In this document: piece after piece, positions 1 to 13,287 of the stretch
Position numbering within the stretch: the first letter of the stretch is position 1
Layout of the letters: each line of letters starts with the position of its first letter
Source of the DNA: Membranipora membranacea
Lineage: Eukaryota; Bryozoa; Gymnolaemata; Cheilostomatida; Membraniporidae
Length of the DNA: 64,000 nt
Direction: 5' to 3'
Assembly (NCBI GenBank): GCA_914767715.1
Contig: OU612070.1
Span: forward strand, 9,007,501-9,071,500
Position numbers and translations under genes: made by a program
Notes under the pieces: generated by a model
The model's input: only the letters and a program-made list of their open reading frames with translations
Told to the model about the DNA's origin: nothing
Database searches by the model: none

Positions 1-602
1 AACTATACTACTCCAACTCGACAAATCTAAACTCGTCATCGAGGGGAAATCTCTCAGATATGTACATCGGTAGGACGGTAGACTGAGAGTCGCCGATAAC
101 TTGATTAATATTTCAGCAAGCTGACCGACTGACTTGGCATAGCAAGTGTTTAACTTCATTTCCTGAATGAAAGCGTACATATATATAATCTATAATAATA
201 TATCAAGATGCCATTTTCTGTACCCACAATGTGGCTTCGTTTTCTCTGCCACAAGCAGGATCGGATTTTAATTTGTGACATTGTCAAGTTGACAAGTTAT
301 TAATTCTCGCCTACATTTCACTAACACAGAAGCGATTGTGTAAACCCGTCAAATGCTAGGGACGGGTTTTTTGTGAGCCAAGGACTCTGTCATCATGTGA
401 TTAAGGTGTTCAGTTCAAATCTCCAGACAAACAATGAATCCATTCTGTTCCGGTTATCCATTGTTTAAGTTTGTTATGTAACATTTTTGTGGGTGAGCTA
501 AGTTTAAATTAATTCCAGAAACGTCAAATATCCAGACATTGGTGACTTATGTGATTGATGCTGGTGGTTTTTAATTTAATTAATTTAGTTATGCCTTTTT
601 AC
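1..602. other. ANAPC1 intron, left edge
   Basis: This stretch follows the donor of the last recognised ANAPC1 exon (exon end TATGAG, intron start GTAAAA, minus strand). The next exon should continue with residues like the ELKLN of the vertebrate protein, but I could not find a phase-0 exon encoding that here. The next exon therefore probably lies off the left edge. I see no repeat or RNA gene in it. Confidence 0.5.
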
Positions 603-3600
603 CTCATAACACAGATGCAGGATCAGGAACACCACATAGATGTGATTTGCTAGAGGAGATTTCAAATCTAACTTCAGAATGGCCGATCTTTGTTCTTCTG
701 AGGTAGAAGTGTGCATGCTGCCATGCAATTGGCTGAAAACAGGGTCACCTGATCCCTCGTCATCCAATGAGAACTTAGGCGTAGGACCAGCAGTGGCAGC
801 AGCAGATCTAGGACTTTCAGGCACAGATATTCCTAAAAAGATACAAAGGGTTAATGAATGATAAATTAAATCTAAAAATTACATAACAGTTCATAAGCAA
901 AGAGTTGACTCATAAATGAGCCCAAAAAACTGGAAAGTAAATATCATGTTTGTCTAACTGAGTAAAACCCAATAAAACTGATACTATTATTTGTCCTCAT
1001 ACATCATTGTTACACGTTATCATGAGGAGACAAATACGGGGCCACAAATTACAGAATCCTACACAAATAATTGTTCAATCTCTCACCACAAAATCATGTA
1101 TTACTCAACAAAGACCACATTGACAAATTAATGACTCATAACTCCACTTCATGTACTATTCGTTGGTTATGTGTCACGATTGCATCCAAAGCAAAAAATT
1201 AACTTGACCGCCAGAAAACAATTGACAGAATAGGAAATACTTCAAAATCGGCACGTTTCAACTTAGAAATTAAACCATGTCCTTGAGCGAAATTAACGCA
1301 AGAATTTCTCATAACCATACACACTCGAGACCACAAGGGAAAAAACAAAATTACTCACAAAGACTCTTCAACTTATTTTACCTAGGGTGCTTGATCTTGA
1401 AATTTCTGTTGATTTTGAAACCATCATTTTAAAGTGTGTCAAACAAATATAAACCAGCATGAGATTCCACACATTTTTCTAAAAATCTGAGGTTAAGTTT
1501 TAACAAAAGATTAATAAAACTATTTGTTTTATCAACTTTTCAGAAGATTTATTGACAAGTAGTTAAATTTAAGTTATTCTGGGGGCAATAACTTTACCGC
1601 ATGAAACATCAATATTCACCGATGATGATATAAATCGCCTGGATAAGACTGAAATATTTCTTCAGGCCAAACTCCTTTTGATGGAAAGAATCTTGAAAGG
1701 CGCAAGGTATTTTTTGAGCGCTCTACCTATACATTGCATACTTGTATTAGAATACCAACCTTTCCACACCTAACCTGATCATCAATTTAAATTTTTAAAG
1801 CCAATAACTTAGAGCCTATATCCCATGAACTAGCATAAAATCTGTAATGCAGTTTTTTCTTGATTAGTTTTATGAACAGATCTGAAGGCCTGTTATACAA
1901 CCTACCAAGTATATCGGCTTGCTGGCGGAACAAGTTACAATGCTGAGAAGAAAGAAGAAACTCAAAATCAGCGTCACATGGCTGATGTATAGTCCTGGCT
2001 TTCTTTTTGCTAATAGATGGTGAACTTGGCTGGCTTCCATCCTACAAAGATTATATTATGTATCACGTGATCAAACTCGTCATTTGGACTTTCAGTGCAA
2101 AACAAGTTCATTATTTATCTGTTATTTATCTGTTAAAAGGAGGAACTTTAACATACTAAATTAAAATGGGGACCTTGCCAAATGCTCTATGAGGAATAAC
2201 ATGAAAAATTTCTAGATTGCGAAACTACTCTCGTGGTTTTGTCAGCTCATGGCACCAAGACGTGCTGCTACATAATTTGTACACCTGCTGTACCCAAAAA
2301 TAAACAACCTGGTGAAGGTGTGAAAATGAATTAGTGTTAATAGGGTTAACGAATCATTATTTCCGCAAAGGTAGGTAAGGTTTGAGGTACACAACCGTAA
2401 TTTATTCAAGGTTGCAAGACCTAAAAAGTTTTAAGAACTAGATAAATATACTGGTAGGAGATGTTACCTAGCCCTTTATTAATCACTCACTTCCGTCTGT
2501 TGCAAAAGTGTCTGGTTAGGAAACCCACAGACGTCGAGTAAATACTTGAAGAAAATATCCAATTCATCTTTTTTCTGGTCACTTTGGCCTAAAAATAACA
2601 AGTATCATGGTGATTATCAAAGACTAAGTTTGAAATTTAAGTCTAGCAAACACATTAAATATTCCATTTATATATCCAAATATATCAACTCTGTTGTTTT
2701 TATTGAATTACTTAGAATCGAAGACCAGATTACAGATAAGATTCAGTGTTTTGAGACCATAAACATTATAAATTAAATGGAGTGTTTATAGATTTAGAGT
2801 GTTGAAACCTGCAATAACAGTCTGCTCAGCCAAACACCAAAAAAAAAGACAATAACCTGTGCAATTAATGCAAATCTTTACCATTGCGGATGTGAAGTGA
2901 AAAGTTATTTGGAAGAGAGTACCATCCAACTGAGAAATTACGTTATCTTTGCTTATGATGTCACAAACCCTCAGAGTCGATCGGGGAAGAAGATTTAGTA
3001 TGAGTGGACCAACAATGTATCATCGGTCAGGGTGGATTAGTGGTCAACAAAGGTGTGTAAAAACTGTAAACCCCACCGCAATCATACACATACAAAGCTC
3101 AATTTTTCCAAATTTATTTTAAATTTTTGGTTTTGCTGTTTATTTAATGTAGGTTGTCACAAGTTTCATAGAAATTGAAAGTCACCACTAAGTCACACAA
3201 ATCCTGACTTAGTCTAATAATCCACTCCTTCATTGGTAGAGGCTGGTTGGATAGGAGCTGAGTTTTGGTGAGTCATTACTAGGGCGTTAATAAGATTGAT
3301 AGGTAAGCCTTACAGACAAATAGAGGTAATTATATTTTGGGTGCAGGACAATTATAAGGCTGTTTAACTTTTCCCTAATGGCCGATAGTGATTAATCAAT
3401 TGGCTACAATCCAATGTAATCAGTTATGGCAATGACTGATTTATAATCTTTGGTTATGGGAAACCAGTACTGGCATCAAGCAAGGGCTATCAAGGACGGT
3501 GGTTGAATCGGTTGAAAGTAACCATCTCTCACAATGATAATGGGCTTTTCTGGTGAATATTGTAAACACTAAAACAATAACACATGATATATGATGGGTT

Positions 3601-6600
3601 TGTTATTCATAAAAAATAGAATCTGCTCTTGTCTTTACTAATCACTTTTTCCCAGGAAGCCACATAAATGTATGAATGAATTTACAGCGACAATAATTTC
3701 AATCAAAATCTGAGCTCTAAGTTTTCCTGGATAGCCGTGCACGGTTTACCGAAAATGTGATAAATCCCGAAGATGCCACAATATAAAATGGACAATGCCC
3801 ACATAGTAGCCAATCGTAATCATGATCAGACCAATCAACAGACCGTTTTGATTTCTTTCTCTACTCTTTCACAGATGCAACCATTTCACATCAATTTTCA
3901 TAAACAATATGCAAACTTGTGGTGAGTTAGGTGTTAACCCACACTGTAACATACCTGGGATATTGAAGTATTGATACCACCGAGGGACAGCTTGTATGGC
4001 CACAGAATACGGGAGATGTGAAGAGAAAGCTTTAATACACATCCCGACAGCAGGGTCGGAGCAAAGTGGGGGTAACTCAGAACTACACATCTCACTGTTC
4101 AGTAAGGTCTGCAATGTATAAAGTATTCAAAATCATAACGCATGAAGTATTGAACTAGGTAGGTATTCAGTGAGCACTGTCTAGGCTTCATACAGAAAAA
4201 GAACTAATCACAATGTTATCCATTGCATATTGGACACTTAGTGATGTCACAAAAATCTATTGCTGTCCAAAACCCTGACATTAGTATTGGACTTATTAAG
4301 CACCTTACTGTGACATGTAGGTAGATAATGATTATCAAGCATGAAAGAGTGCAATAGAATGTTTGAATCCTCTCTATAACTATATTAATATTGAAAATAA
4401 AGGAGTTGCCATTCTGTGTAATCTAAGAAGGTAACTCCGAAAGAGCCTGCCACTAACAGATGGGCTGCAAATCGAGGTTTTGCAATTTAACATTCAATTT
4501 TATTTTAATTGTTAAACAACAGCTTTTAGGTATTATAATATGTTGCAATAACCAGGAATCAGTGGTCTTTGATCAAAGTTGAGTTGTAATAATCAAGTGT
4601 GGGATAAACGTGATGCATGCTCATTTTTGTATATAGAGTTTGCCTGCACAGGACAGCTACACCATACCATATGCCAGCGCATGTCTTTTTCACAAGTACA
4701 AGCATCGACTATTATATACACAGCCACCCAGTAGTCTACATAACCTCTATGCATTCTGCTATTGGAGGCTGAATTTTTTAAATTGCAGTTTAGTCGACTC
4801 ACCAACATTTGAATTAATTCAGTTGCTTCGGTGTAAAGTAAACATACCTGTACAGCTTGGTGTGCATGTACAAAGTGACTGTAATAAGGAATAAACTTGA
4901 CTCACCAGTACTAAGTTGTGTTTAGTTACTGAGTGTATAGTACTGATTCCTCTATCTGTATTCTCGTGTCTATGCATGAACAAGTTAGCTGCTGATTCAT
5001 CTAATTCTGTGGGTACAGGTGACCAATTCATCTCCTGCAGTAAACAATAGATAAATATCATATACAATATAATGTGACAAATCTCAAATACATGTACAAT
5101 TGCCATATATATCGACTCATTTACCAACACTGTTATTTATTCTACACTCGACTATTTGACGCGAGCATAATTTGCTACAACAGCTTCTCACCGTCCAATA
5201 TGTACTAAGCATGAGATATGAATTTCAATGCTGACTGATGCTTTTCCTCCCGAGATAATGAAAACAATTCAGTAATAATATTGATATAGTAAATAAAACA
5301 TTTAAATGACAGTATATATAATTACAAGGCGTAACAATAACAGTGTATAAGTGAGATACCTCTTGTGAAGTACCAAACACAATGTGAGGCAGAGCTGCAG
5401 GTGTGTGCTGTTTTGATGTTCCCACTTTAGCGCTGCCGGGACGACTTGAGGCTCTTATAGAGCTCCTACTTGGCATGATGGGTGTGGCTGAGAGGCTCAC
5501 AGGCGCTGGCCCACTGAACGACAGCCTCGGTATATATATCTGTGAGATCTGCAGAAGTAAAGAAACAAACTTATTAAAAGTAAAGAATTTATCAGAACTT
5601 GTTTTTTGCACAGATAACATAATATTTCGCCTCTAATAACACAAATTTATGACTTTTTGATAAAGTTAACTTGAGATCAAAACACAAATCCAACCTGAGT
5701 AGGGCCACTGTAAAGCCTGACATTTGATTCGAGATCCAAGACTATAATCATATTGAGGATGGGGGCAGGGCACGCATCCTTAGCTGCTATATTCACTACA
5801 CTGCCAAATATCACAGACTCCGAGGCTGCATTGCTGGTTCCCAGTTTTATACATCTACAATAAAAAATAGACGCTTCGAGCTATAAATTCATCGCACAAA
5901 AATTCACCTATAAGCTTGTAGTTAAATGGTTCACTCAACAGACCATGTGCTTATAATCATGAACACTCAAATGCGAATACTGGATATTCTTCGGTGGGTC
6001 AGCAAGCAACTGAGGTCTCATTTTGAAAGATGTGTCAAAGAGGGGACAACTTCAAATTAGATCCACATACATTCGCAAAAGCAATTTTCAATCAGTTTAA
6101 ACTGTCAAGCTGTTTCGATATAAATGCAATAAAACTTAAGCTTTAATACCTGAGATGGGCTGCAGCAGGGATAAGCAGACACATGTGGTTCTGTCCACAT
6201 AAATCTGTACTGATAAATGATCGGGATGCTTTACCGCTGTTACTGAAATTATAAGAATTTTACAACATAAGACATTATTATAGTTGCAAGCCACCAGCTA
6301 AGTTTTTTTCTACCGTAATCCATCACCTATAGATCGCCGACGTATAAGTGAAGGCGGCTAGAAGAGAGTAGTATATAGACGCGACTATCATTTGAAGCAT
6401 TTTTATATTTAGTTTGGACCAAAACCTCTTACAATCACCGAAGATGAATAGCTCAGTGGTAGAGCGTCCGACTTGTAAACATGGAGTTGTGAGTATGAAA
6501 CCCACTGAGGGCAGTTTTTTTCCCAAAACTACTTAGTTCATTTGTAGTGAGTGTAGTGTAGTGAGTGTCTTAGAGCGGTGGGGTGTCTTATAGCTGTGGG

Positions 6601-9600
6601 GTGTCTTATAGCTGGAGCATTTTTATTTTTTCTGAGGGGGGTGATTCACTTATAAGTCCGGTGACTTATAGGTGAGGGATTATGGTATACAATTTTTGTG
6701 GGCATCAGTGAACAATTTAAAAAATCACTGTTGTGGATGAGATATCTCAAATTGCCAGCTTGTATCCCAAAAATGTGCACAGCCTAGCAGCCAATGTTAT
6801 TTTTAGTCGATTCGCTACTAACAAATACGTTCTGGTGTTCACTGAATTTAGTCTGTTAAGCTGTAAGATGTTAAGTTATAGCCTCCACATACCATGAGTT
6901 AGTATGATCGGTCCACACATGTTGCAGACAGATATCAGGTCTGATTGGCTCCAGTATATCGCTAGGTATATGCACATCCTGACTCAGTGTCTGATGATGG
7001 GTACCTGTCGATGTGAAGCTGGAGTGAGCCACTGATGATGACACTGATGGTGTCCCTGCTGCCACTAGTGAGGACCTCTGCCCTCCCGTTGACATCATAT
7101 GACTCATTGATGTCAGCGATGGTGAGTTCACACTACAGACAGGGTTATATGTAATGTGCATTAGAATTTCAAATGGCAAAACAAATACACAGGAATGGTC
7201 CGATGTGACAAAATTTTCCATGTCTAAGTGATCAGGAACAGATAACACCATTACTTTTTGGAAAATTCTATACAAGCCATAAATGTAGCAGATGAGATTT
7301 TATGCTGTAACAACTCCTTGATTTCAGCTAACTGCAATTGATTTCTGTATTCGGTAACTCAAAAATTGACCTATATGCTTAAAGAAAAAAGTATCCAAAA
7401 TTATTTATCCTTCATTCAATTGAAATGACGATTTATTAAAATATAAATACCTCGGAGTGGTATTTGATTGGAATTTGAATGGACATTTTCTGGTGTTCGA
7501 AATAAATTTAAGTGCCACGACGAACTGAGCACATGAACGAAAATGTGCAGCCCTCCTTATTATATATCCATAAACATAACGAAAATATAATATATATAAT
7601 CACTATTTTCATGTCTACAGATAAGCCTAAGACAAAGTTACTGTGTATACCTGAGACTGGGATTGAGCCTGTTCACAGCTGGACTCATAGTCACATTTTG
7701 GCCCCTCAAGGATGGAGTACCAAAAGTACCGACTCGAGGTGACATCGATGTAGCTGCAGGGCTGTTGAAGAAAAATAAGAAAATTTGGCATGTTGCATCT
7801 AGGATTTTGTTGTGCGAATTACAAGGTAATCTAATTGACAAGAAAGTTAAGCTGAACCATCATTTACTGACATTCACGCTGGCTTATTTGGCATACAATT
7901 CATGGTTGTGACTAAGCAGTAATGGACATCTTTAGTCGCAAATATTTCATTTGAGGTTATGTGACATTCCTATTCCTCTGCAAACCCATAAACCAGCCTA
8001 TAATTTAACATCAACCCCTTCCACTCGAATAATTCAAAGCAAACACTGCTGTTGACTTACCATTTGTGTTTATTGATGCAAAAAAATGTTAATTTTCAAT
8101 TCTCAGGGGCAGCACTCTGGCAACTATAAATTTATTTCATCATTCACCCCCAGTCTAGACATCTATTTTATGGATTGTACAAAACAATAAAAACTTATGA
8201 ATACCCAAATGAATTGCCACTCTACCAAGGGAAATAGGATGCAATGCCAATGACCAAAGAAAAGCGACTCAAGTATTACCACATAAACCACACACAGACC
8301 TGAGCACGGAGGAGAGTGTTAGGTATCCACTAGCTGCTGTAGTCTTACTTGGAGTCAGAGCGCCAGATATCAAGTGCTGACTCATACTCGTGTTAGTCAT
8401 CTGATGCCGGGTCATGTGACCACTCAACTCCGGTTTTACCAGCTCTGGATTACTCAGCTCTGTGTATGTTTTCTCCTCCTGTGCAATTCAATAGGACAAA
8501 TATGTAAAATAAAATTACATTGAGCTGTTAGAGACACAATTAGTTTTTTTAGTGTCCTGAAACACCACACAGCTGGAAGCCTACTAGATATTGATTACAA
8601 GCTACATGGGTGGGGTTGAGTAACCTGTTGCTTATACACAGTTGGTCAGCATAATCTATTTGCTACCATGTAACAGAATGAATCAATCAGTCAGTCACAT
8701 TCTCCACAAATATGATGGGAAATAAACATTTGTTGACATATATGAGGTTATGTATTACCTAAAGATACGTCTGATGTATTAAATATTACACTGATTATTC
8801 GATAGAGGGCCTCATTTAGGAGCAAGTTACAATAAAATAAATAACGGCAGGTTTCATATTAACATTTATTACATTCTATCTGATTACTCCACCCGAACTA
8901 TGCGTAAAAAGGTTGACAATCGATAAGAATGTTTTTCAAAATCTGTTACAAGCCGACCTGTGCTGTTGTTCTTCTTATGAGATACATGGAGTGAGACTTA
9001 GAGTTAACATCATAAATAACAGCCAAGTAGGGAGATGTATCAGCCGACACATAGATAAGACTATGTGATGATACGGTAATGTAGCTGAGATCGTTCCCAA
9101 TCTTACATATAACTGGCGATAGGTCGGCTAATGGATGAAGCATTGAGAACCATACTGGCAATGAACAACTACAACAGAATCACAAAGACTTGGTTAGCTT
9201 ATGTGAATAAAAATGAAAGCCTCAGTATCATACTTATCTTCTTATACGTAAATGTATTAATAAATATTGACAGTGCTTATTTAAAATTTTGCCCTGTCAC
9301 ACCTTTTATAACAACACACAACTTCTTATAAGTAAATGAAATGAACATTGATAACTCCACACACTATGAAAGTTGCTAGCAGCCTAAAGTGTCACCGAAT
9401 CCAACATGTCTTTGAACTTCCTGCCTCTTATGCATAACTGAAAAAAAGGGTTACTTAATCGCTCTCTCCATAGTGAGCGAGGCTTCAAACCTTGAACTAT
9501 TAGTTGCTGAGTGTTTCGGGTCTTCCAGCAGACGCTGGAAGAGGACACCTTTTTCAAGAGGCCAAGCCCCTACGATATGAAACGGCAGTGTCACATGGTG

Positions 9601-11289
9601 CTCAGAGCCACTATCAGTCACTATAGACACAGAGTTACTCTCAACTATACAAAATCCATTCTGTATTTCATCTAAAGCAAAAAGGGAAACTCGCTGAGAG
9701 ATTTACAATGTGAAACAGACAAATGCCTGGCTGTATATCATCATTTACCAGTTTGTGAAGTCCTCCACTCAGCCTGTGTTCTGTGTTCAACAGTGCTTTG
9801 CAGGGCACGAACTGAATGGTAATAGTATTTTAAGGTCTAGGTCGTTTAGTATTTGTTGCCAATCTTATCTCTCCTTAATGGCTCTTACAAAAGTCTATAA
9901 CTTATACTTAATGTAGCCATCCTTACCCTCAGCAGGAGCCCCAGTATCAGTGTTAATCTCATTAGACGGAAGTAAGAAGCCACACCAGAATACCTACAAA
10001 CAAAAACCAAATAAAATGTACATATAGATATATGTACAACAATCAAGTTAGCAAGTAAGCCCTGATTTAAGCTGCATGCATGTATGCATAGAGCCTGCCT
10101 TGACAAGTTTTGTTGTCGGGGGGGGGGGGGTGGGGATAACCCACAACAAAGCATGTCAAGGCAGGATTAAGCAATAAACAAATCACTTTGCCAATTTTGA
10201 TCAGTAAAATTAGCCCTCCAACTGCAAAGCCTGTCAATTAAGAGCCCTAGAAGAGTGGCTTACCTGCTGAACTTTTGATTGCACAGTGTATGATTTAATA
10301 ATCTTAGACGTCCCTTGGTTAGAACCGCTTGTAGCACTCAACACAACAGTCCTGTCCTTAGCATAGAGTTCCTCTGTACAGCCCGTCTCTGGAGATACTC
10401 TCTGACTCCAGCTCTCTGTTGGCTGTCATTATCAAAAGATCAAAACTGTCAGATAAGTTGGCAACATCTAGCATCACATAGCAACCCAGTGTATTTGAAT
10501 TATGTTCTTATGGTCACAGACTTAAGATAGAATGGATCGAGTCAGTCCAACATATTAGTATATATTTAGACTCTCTCTTCTTGGCTTGAGAGGGATCACA
10601 GTAATATTTTACGACCATGTAGGAGCCTTTAAGTGTTTCTAGTTGCAGTCGATGTACTTCCTCTTCATTGCTGCGATTTATTATGTCAGTGTGCCTTCTC
10701 AAATCTCTTCTCAAGTTGGGATATGATCTTATATCATGTATTTTTAGACTTGGGCCTGTCTATGCTTTACCAAATCACTGTTAACATCGAAATATTTTTG
10801 AAGGCATCTCATGTGGAGGTTTTTTAATCTATAGCCCTATTTGTAACGACTGCCTACTCACTACCATTCAAGTCGGTAGTACCTAGTTAGTGGTGCAATG
10901 TGATTAGCAAAGTAGATATAGATAGCCTAAGAAGAAAGATAGATCAATGAACTCTTGAGGGAGTTCATTGGATAGATGATAGTAAACTTTATTTATGTAA
11001 TATATATATATATATATTAAATATAATATTAGATTTCATGGATACACTCATTCCATTGACCTAAGACTGACAGTGACTCTCACCAAGGAGTAACTATACA
11101 TGCTGCTAAGTCACTCACCTGTCCATCATATATACTTATATTTCCAAGACCTTCACTCAACGACTTAGAGCCTGCACAGTCATTGTTGGGACCATTTGAA
11201 TGCAGTTCAACTGCAAACCTTCCAAATGGGATGTGCTCCTTTGAGACGCCTGATGAGATCATATCAGGCTTATCTGGTTTGACACTCAT
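603..11289 (-). CDS. ANAPC1: Anaphase-promoting complex subunit 1, 5' part (17 exons, continues off left edge)
   Basis: APC1 is the largest scaffold subunit of the anaphase-promoting complex, the ubiquitin ligase that drives mitotic exit. Exons on the minus strand, 5' to 3': 11119-11289, 10264-10422, 9927-9993, 9455-9671, 8958-9168, 8300-8478, 7651-7761, 6893-7132, 6150-6242, 5695-5854, 5360-5548, 4906-5034, 4803-4847, 3955-4108, 2491-2588, 1906-2041, 603-832. All join with AG/GT sites and matching phase, giving about 863 residues. Family matches from memory: IPFGR near the start, EESWSQR-like ESW motif, WFSMLHPLADLSP, IRPDICLQHVWTD, FISTDLCGQ, WYQYFNIPG, and VVFLILHLCYE at the end. These cover the N-terminal WD40 region and the start of the middle domain; the proteasome/cyclosome repeats would lie beyond the edge. 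Exons 6-8 encode a Ser/Thr-Pro-rich loop. The start is the ATG at 11289, in the equivalent position to the vertebrate N-terminus. The gene identity is secure; individual small exons less so. Confidence 0.93.
3025..3048 (+). repeat. Possible tRNA-like SINE head (relic)
   Basis: GGTGGATTAGTGGTCAAC resembles a tRNA box A region and recurs at 20744-20763 as GGTGGCTTAGTGGTCAAC. No convincing box B follows in either place, so this may be a decayed SINE or chance similarity. Confidence 0.2.
6311..6687. mobile_element. TIR element with internal tRNA-like sequence
   Basis: The left end reads TACCGTAATCCATCACCTAT and the right end, reverse complemented, TACCATAATCCCTCACCTAT. The similarity continues through an ATAAGTGAA segment, so the inverted ends are about 45 bp. 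The outermost TA on each side could be a Tc1/mariner-type TA target duplication. The interior has a tRNA-like block and repeated GGGGTGTCTTATAGCT units near 6579-6616. It sits in the ANAPC1 intron between coding exons 8 and 9. There is no transposase, so it is non-autonomous. Confidence 0.6.
6444..6516 (+). pseudogene. Decayed tRNA-like sequence (Thr TGT-like)
   Basis: TAGCTCAGTGGTAGAGC is a near-perfect D-arm/box A. It is followed by an anticodon-loop-like CTTGTAA (anticodon TGT) and a degenerate T-arm, GAGTATGAAACC, where GGTTCGAATCC would be expected. The anticodon stem pairs only partly and the acceptor ends do not pair. I read it as a tRNA-derived relic with a possible pol III box A, not a working tRNA. 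Confidence 0.5.
10092..10165. repeat. TAGCCT-type hairpin element, copy 1
   Basis: AGCCTGCCTTGACAAG pairs with the CATGTCAAGGCAGG side. The loop contains TTGTCG followed by a run of about 12 G. It lies in the ANAPC1 intron between exons 2 and 3. It belongs with similar hairpins at 20529, 30035, 34316, 34410, 40392 and 56181. Confidence 0.6.
11001..11017. repeat. (TA)n microsatellite
   Basis: An uninterrupted alternating TA tract in the first ANAPC1 intron. Confidence 0.8.
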
Positions 11290-12628
11290 ACATATGTTTG
11301 GTATAGATTTATGCTGAATGGTCTTTGCATGGTTGACAGGTCAGAAAGGCTATCAGATACTTAAGTGAATTGTCTCTGCTGAATTGTAGAAGGAAAATCA
11401 CTTTTTATTCACTTTCAATTTTTATTTCCCGCAATATGACTAATGTGTGCTCTGCAGTAAACTTATATCTAGTATTCAATTGGACAAACGAATCTTTATG
11501 ATTGAACTTTGATATAATCATGAAATTGTCTTCTCCTTTTCTCAGTAACAGATAACTCCTGTAATATAATGTTTGGTTTTTAGCCTATTGAAGCGGGGAG
11601 CAGGGAGAGTGAGACATAAATGTCAATATCATATGTAACATAAGCCTCTCTTCTTAAGACAGACTTATATCATTTTTATCAATTCATATGACATATATCC
11701 AAAACACCCTGATGGAATCGAGAAACGTTGCATTGCATAGACATTAGACGTCCAATAAAACATATGCTTAAGTTTGTAAGCTGGTGAAATAAACTCTTTT
11801 TGAAACTAGGGAAAGGGAGTTTGATAGTTGATGTGAGCATGGCGAGTAAAGGCATCAGCAGAATTTTGCCTATCTACCTGACTTTTAACATGTAGCCCTC
11901 CGCCACTAGTCAGAGAAGCTTAATCACAGCGCTGGACCAGGCAAAGACAAGTTTATATTGGGGAATCAGGAAAATAAAGCCTACATTACATTCATGTCCA
12001 TGAGTATGATAATAACGGTAGTTAGTGCACTGTCGAGAAATAAGATAAAATAGATCCATAGTTTTGAAGAAAAATAGTACAATAGAGGCAAAAATCTTTT
12101 AGGTAATGAAATAACAACAGATAGGGTGCTTTAAGATTTTCTGTGCTGTCTGGGGCATTGAACCGGCCTCCACTGCGGCAAATAAATAGCGAATAGAAGT
12201 CTTAAATGAACACGGACATGGTTTATTCAATAAAAAGTAGTGACAACCACTTTATTTAGCTTTCTAGGGGAGGAAGTGGTTCCCTGCTTCCAAGAACTAA
12301 GGATGTAAGCAGGATATTCATAAAAAAATTGGCCACAGAAGACCACAAAAATGCTCAGTGGGGAAATGTTGAAGGTCTGTATGTACTCTAATGACGCACG
12401 ACCTGTCAGGAGATGACTTTGTTATTTTTAAAATCCGGATCAGGCAACATGATTTTCGACAACGGAACTAGATAGATAGGTAGAAGAAGGGATTCCACAA
12501 ACATACAAACCAAATACCATAAAATATAACTAAATACTAATATAATTAGTACACAACAAGAATGAGTTGTCCGTGTATTTTTACTTTATATACTGCTGTT
12601 CTCCTCAATGTAGAGTAGGAATATTTTT

Positions 12629-12676
12629 CCTATCCTATCCTACCTATCCCTATCCTACCTATCCCTATCCCTACCT
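12629..12676. repeat. CCTAT/CCTAC short tandem repeat
   Basis: Irregular repetition of CCTATCCTA and CCTATCCC units over about 48 bp, an interrupted pyrimidine-rich minisatellite. Confidence 0.8.
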
Positions 12677-13055
12677 TCCACCGCACCATTGTTAGAGTTG
12701 GGTCCTGAGGTGTCAGTTCTAGTATAAATACCTCAATAATAAGGCATAGAGGGCCCAATTCAAAAATGGCTTTTTATGCCCCTAAACGAATTTTCAGTAG
12801 TCACTGCAAAGCAACAACAAATATTTGGGAGGTTTGAACTGTGAAAATAACTGTTAGACGTGATCACCATTACAATATTAAAAGGTTTTAAAAAGCGATA
12901 TATCACGCTTTTGGCAAGGCAATTCAAGACTACCCTTGCTATGACTCGCAAAAACACAAACGACAACAACTTTTTTTTGGTACACAATAATGGTGCAATA
13001 GCCAAACATTTGCAGTTTCAAATCACTCATATAAAACTGTAGAGGTGCCTTGTAT

Positions 13056-13160
13056 TAGTTTCAACGCTTAAACTGTGTCAGGATAGCTGGTGGTGGGAAA
13101 GTGGTTGATAATGCAATGCTACTACCAGCTATCCCGACACAGTTTAAGCGCTTAAACTAG
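13056..13160. mobile_element. GCGCTTAAACTG-family MITE, copy 1
   Basis: A nearly complete foldback of about 105 bp. The left end TAGTTTCAACGCTTAAACTG pairs with the right end CAGTTTAAGCGCTTAAACTA. The pairing continues through GATAGCTGGT on the left and ACCAGCTATC on the right. A second, longer copy is at 59467-59662, so this is a dispersed element. No coding capacity. Confidence 0.7.
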
Positions 13161-13287
13161 CCTTGAAGTAGAACAGAGAATTAGGTAAGCAATCTCAGAA
13201 TGATCGTAGTATATTGTGTGTCAACTGTATATATTGGGTTTCTTAATCTGAATATGACTATCATTCAATTTTGAGGTATTTAGAAAA

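Noticed and set aside
6444-6516. Functional tRNA-Thr gene
   Set aside because: Box A is good, but the anticodon stem, T-arm and acceptor stem do not pair, and it lies inside a TIR element.
8946-9161. ANAPC1 exon 5 starting at the TATGG acceptor (right end 9156)
   Set aside because: That acceptor gives the wrong phase. The TTGTAG acceptor 12 bases further out restores phase and adds the conserved SLP before WFSMLHPL.
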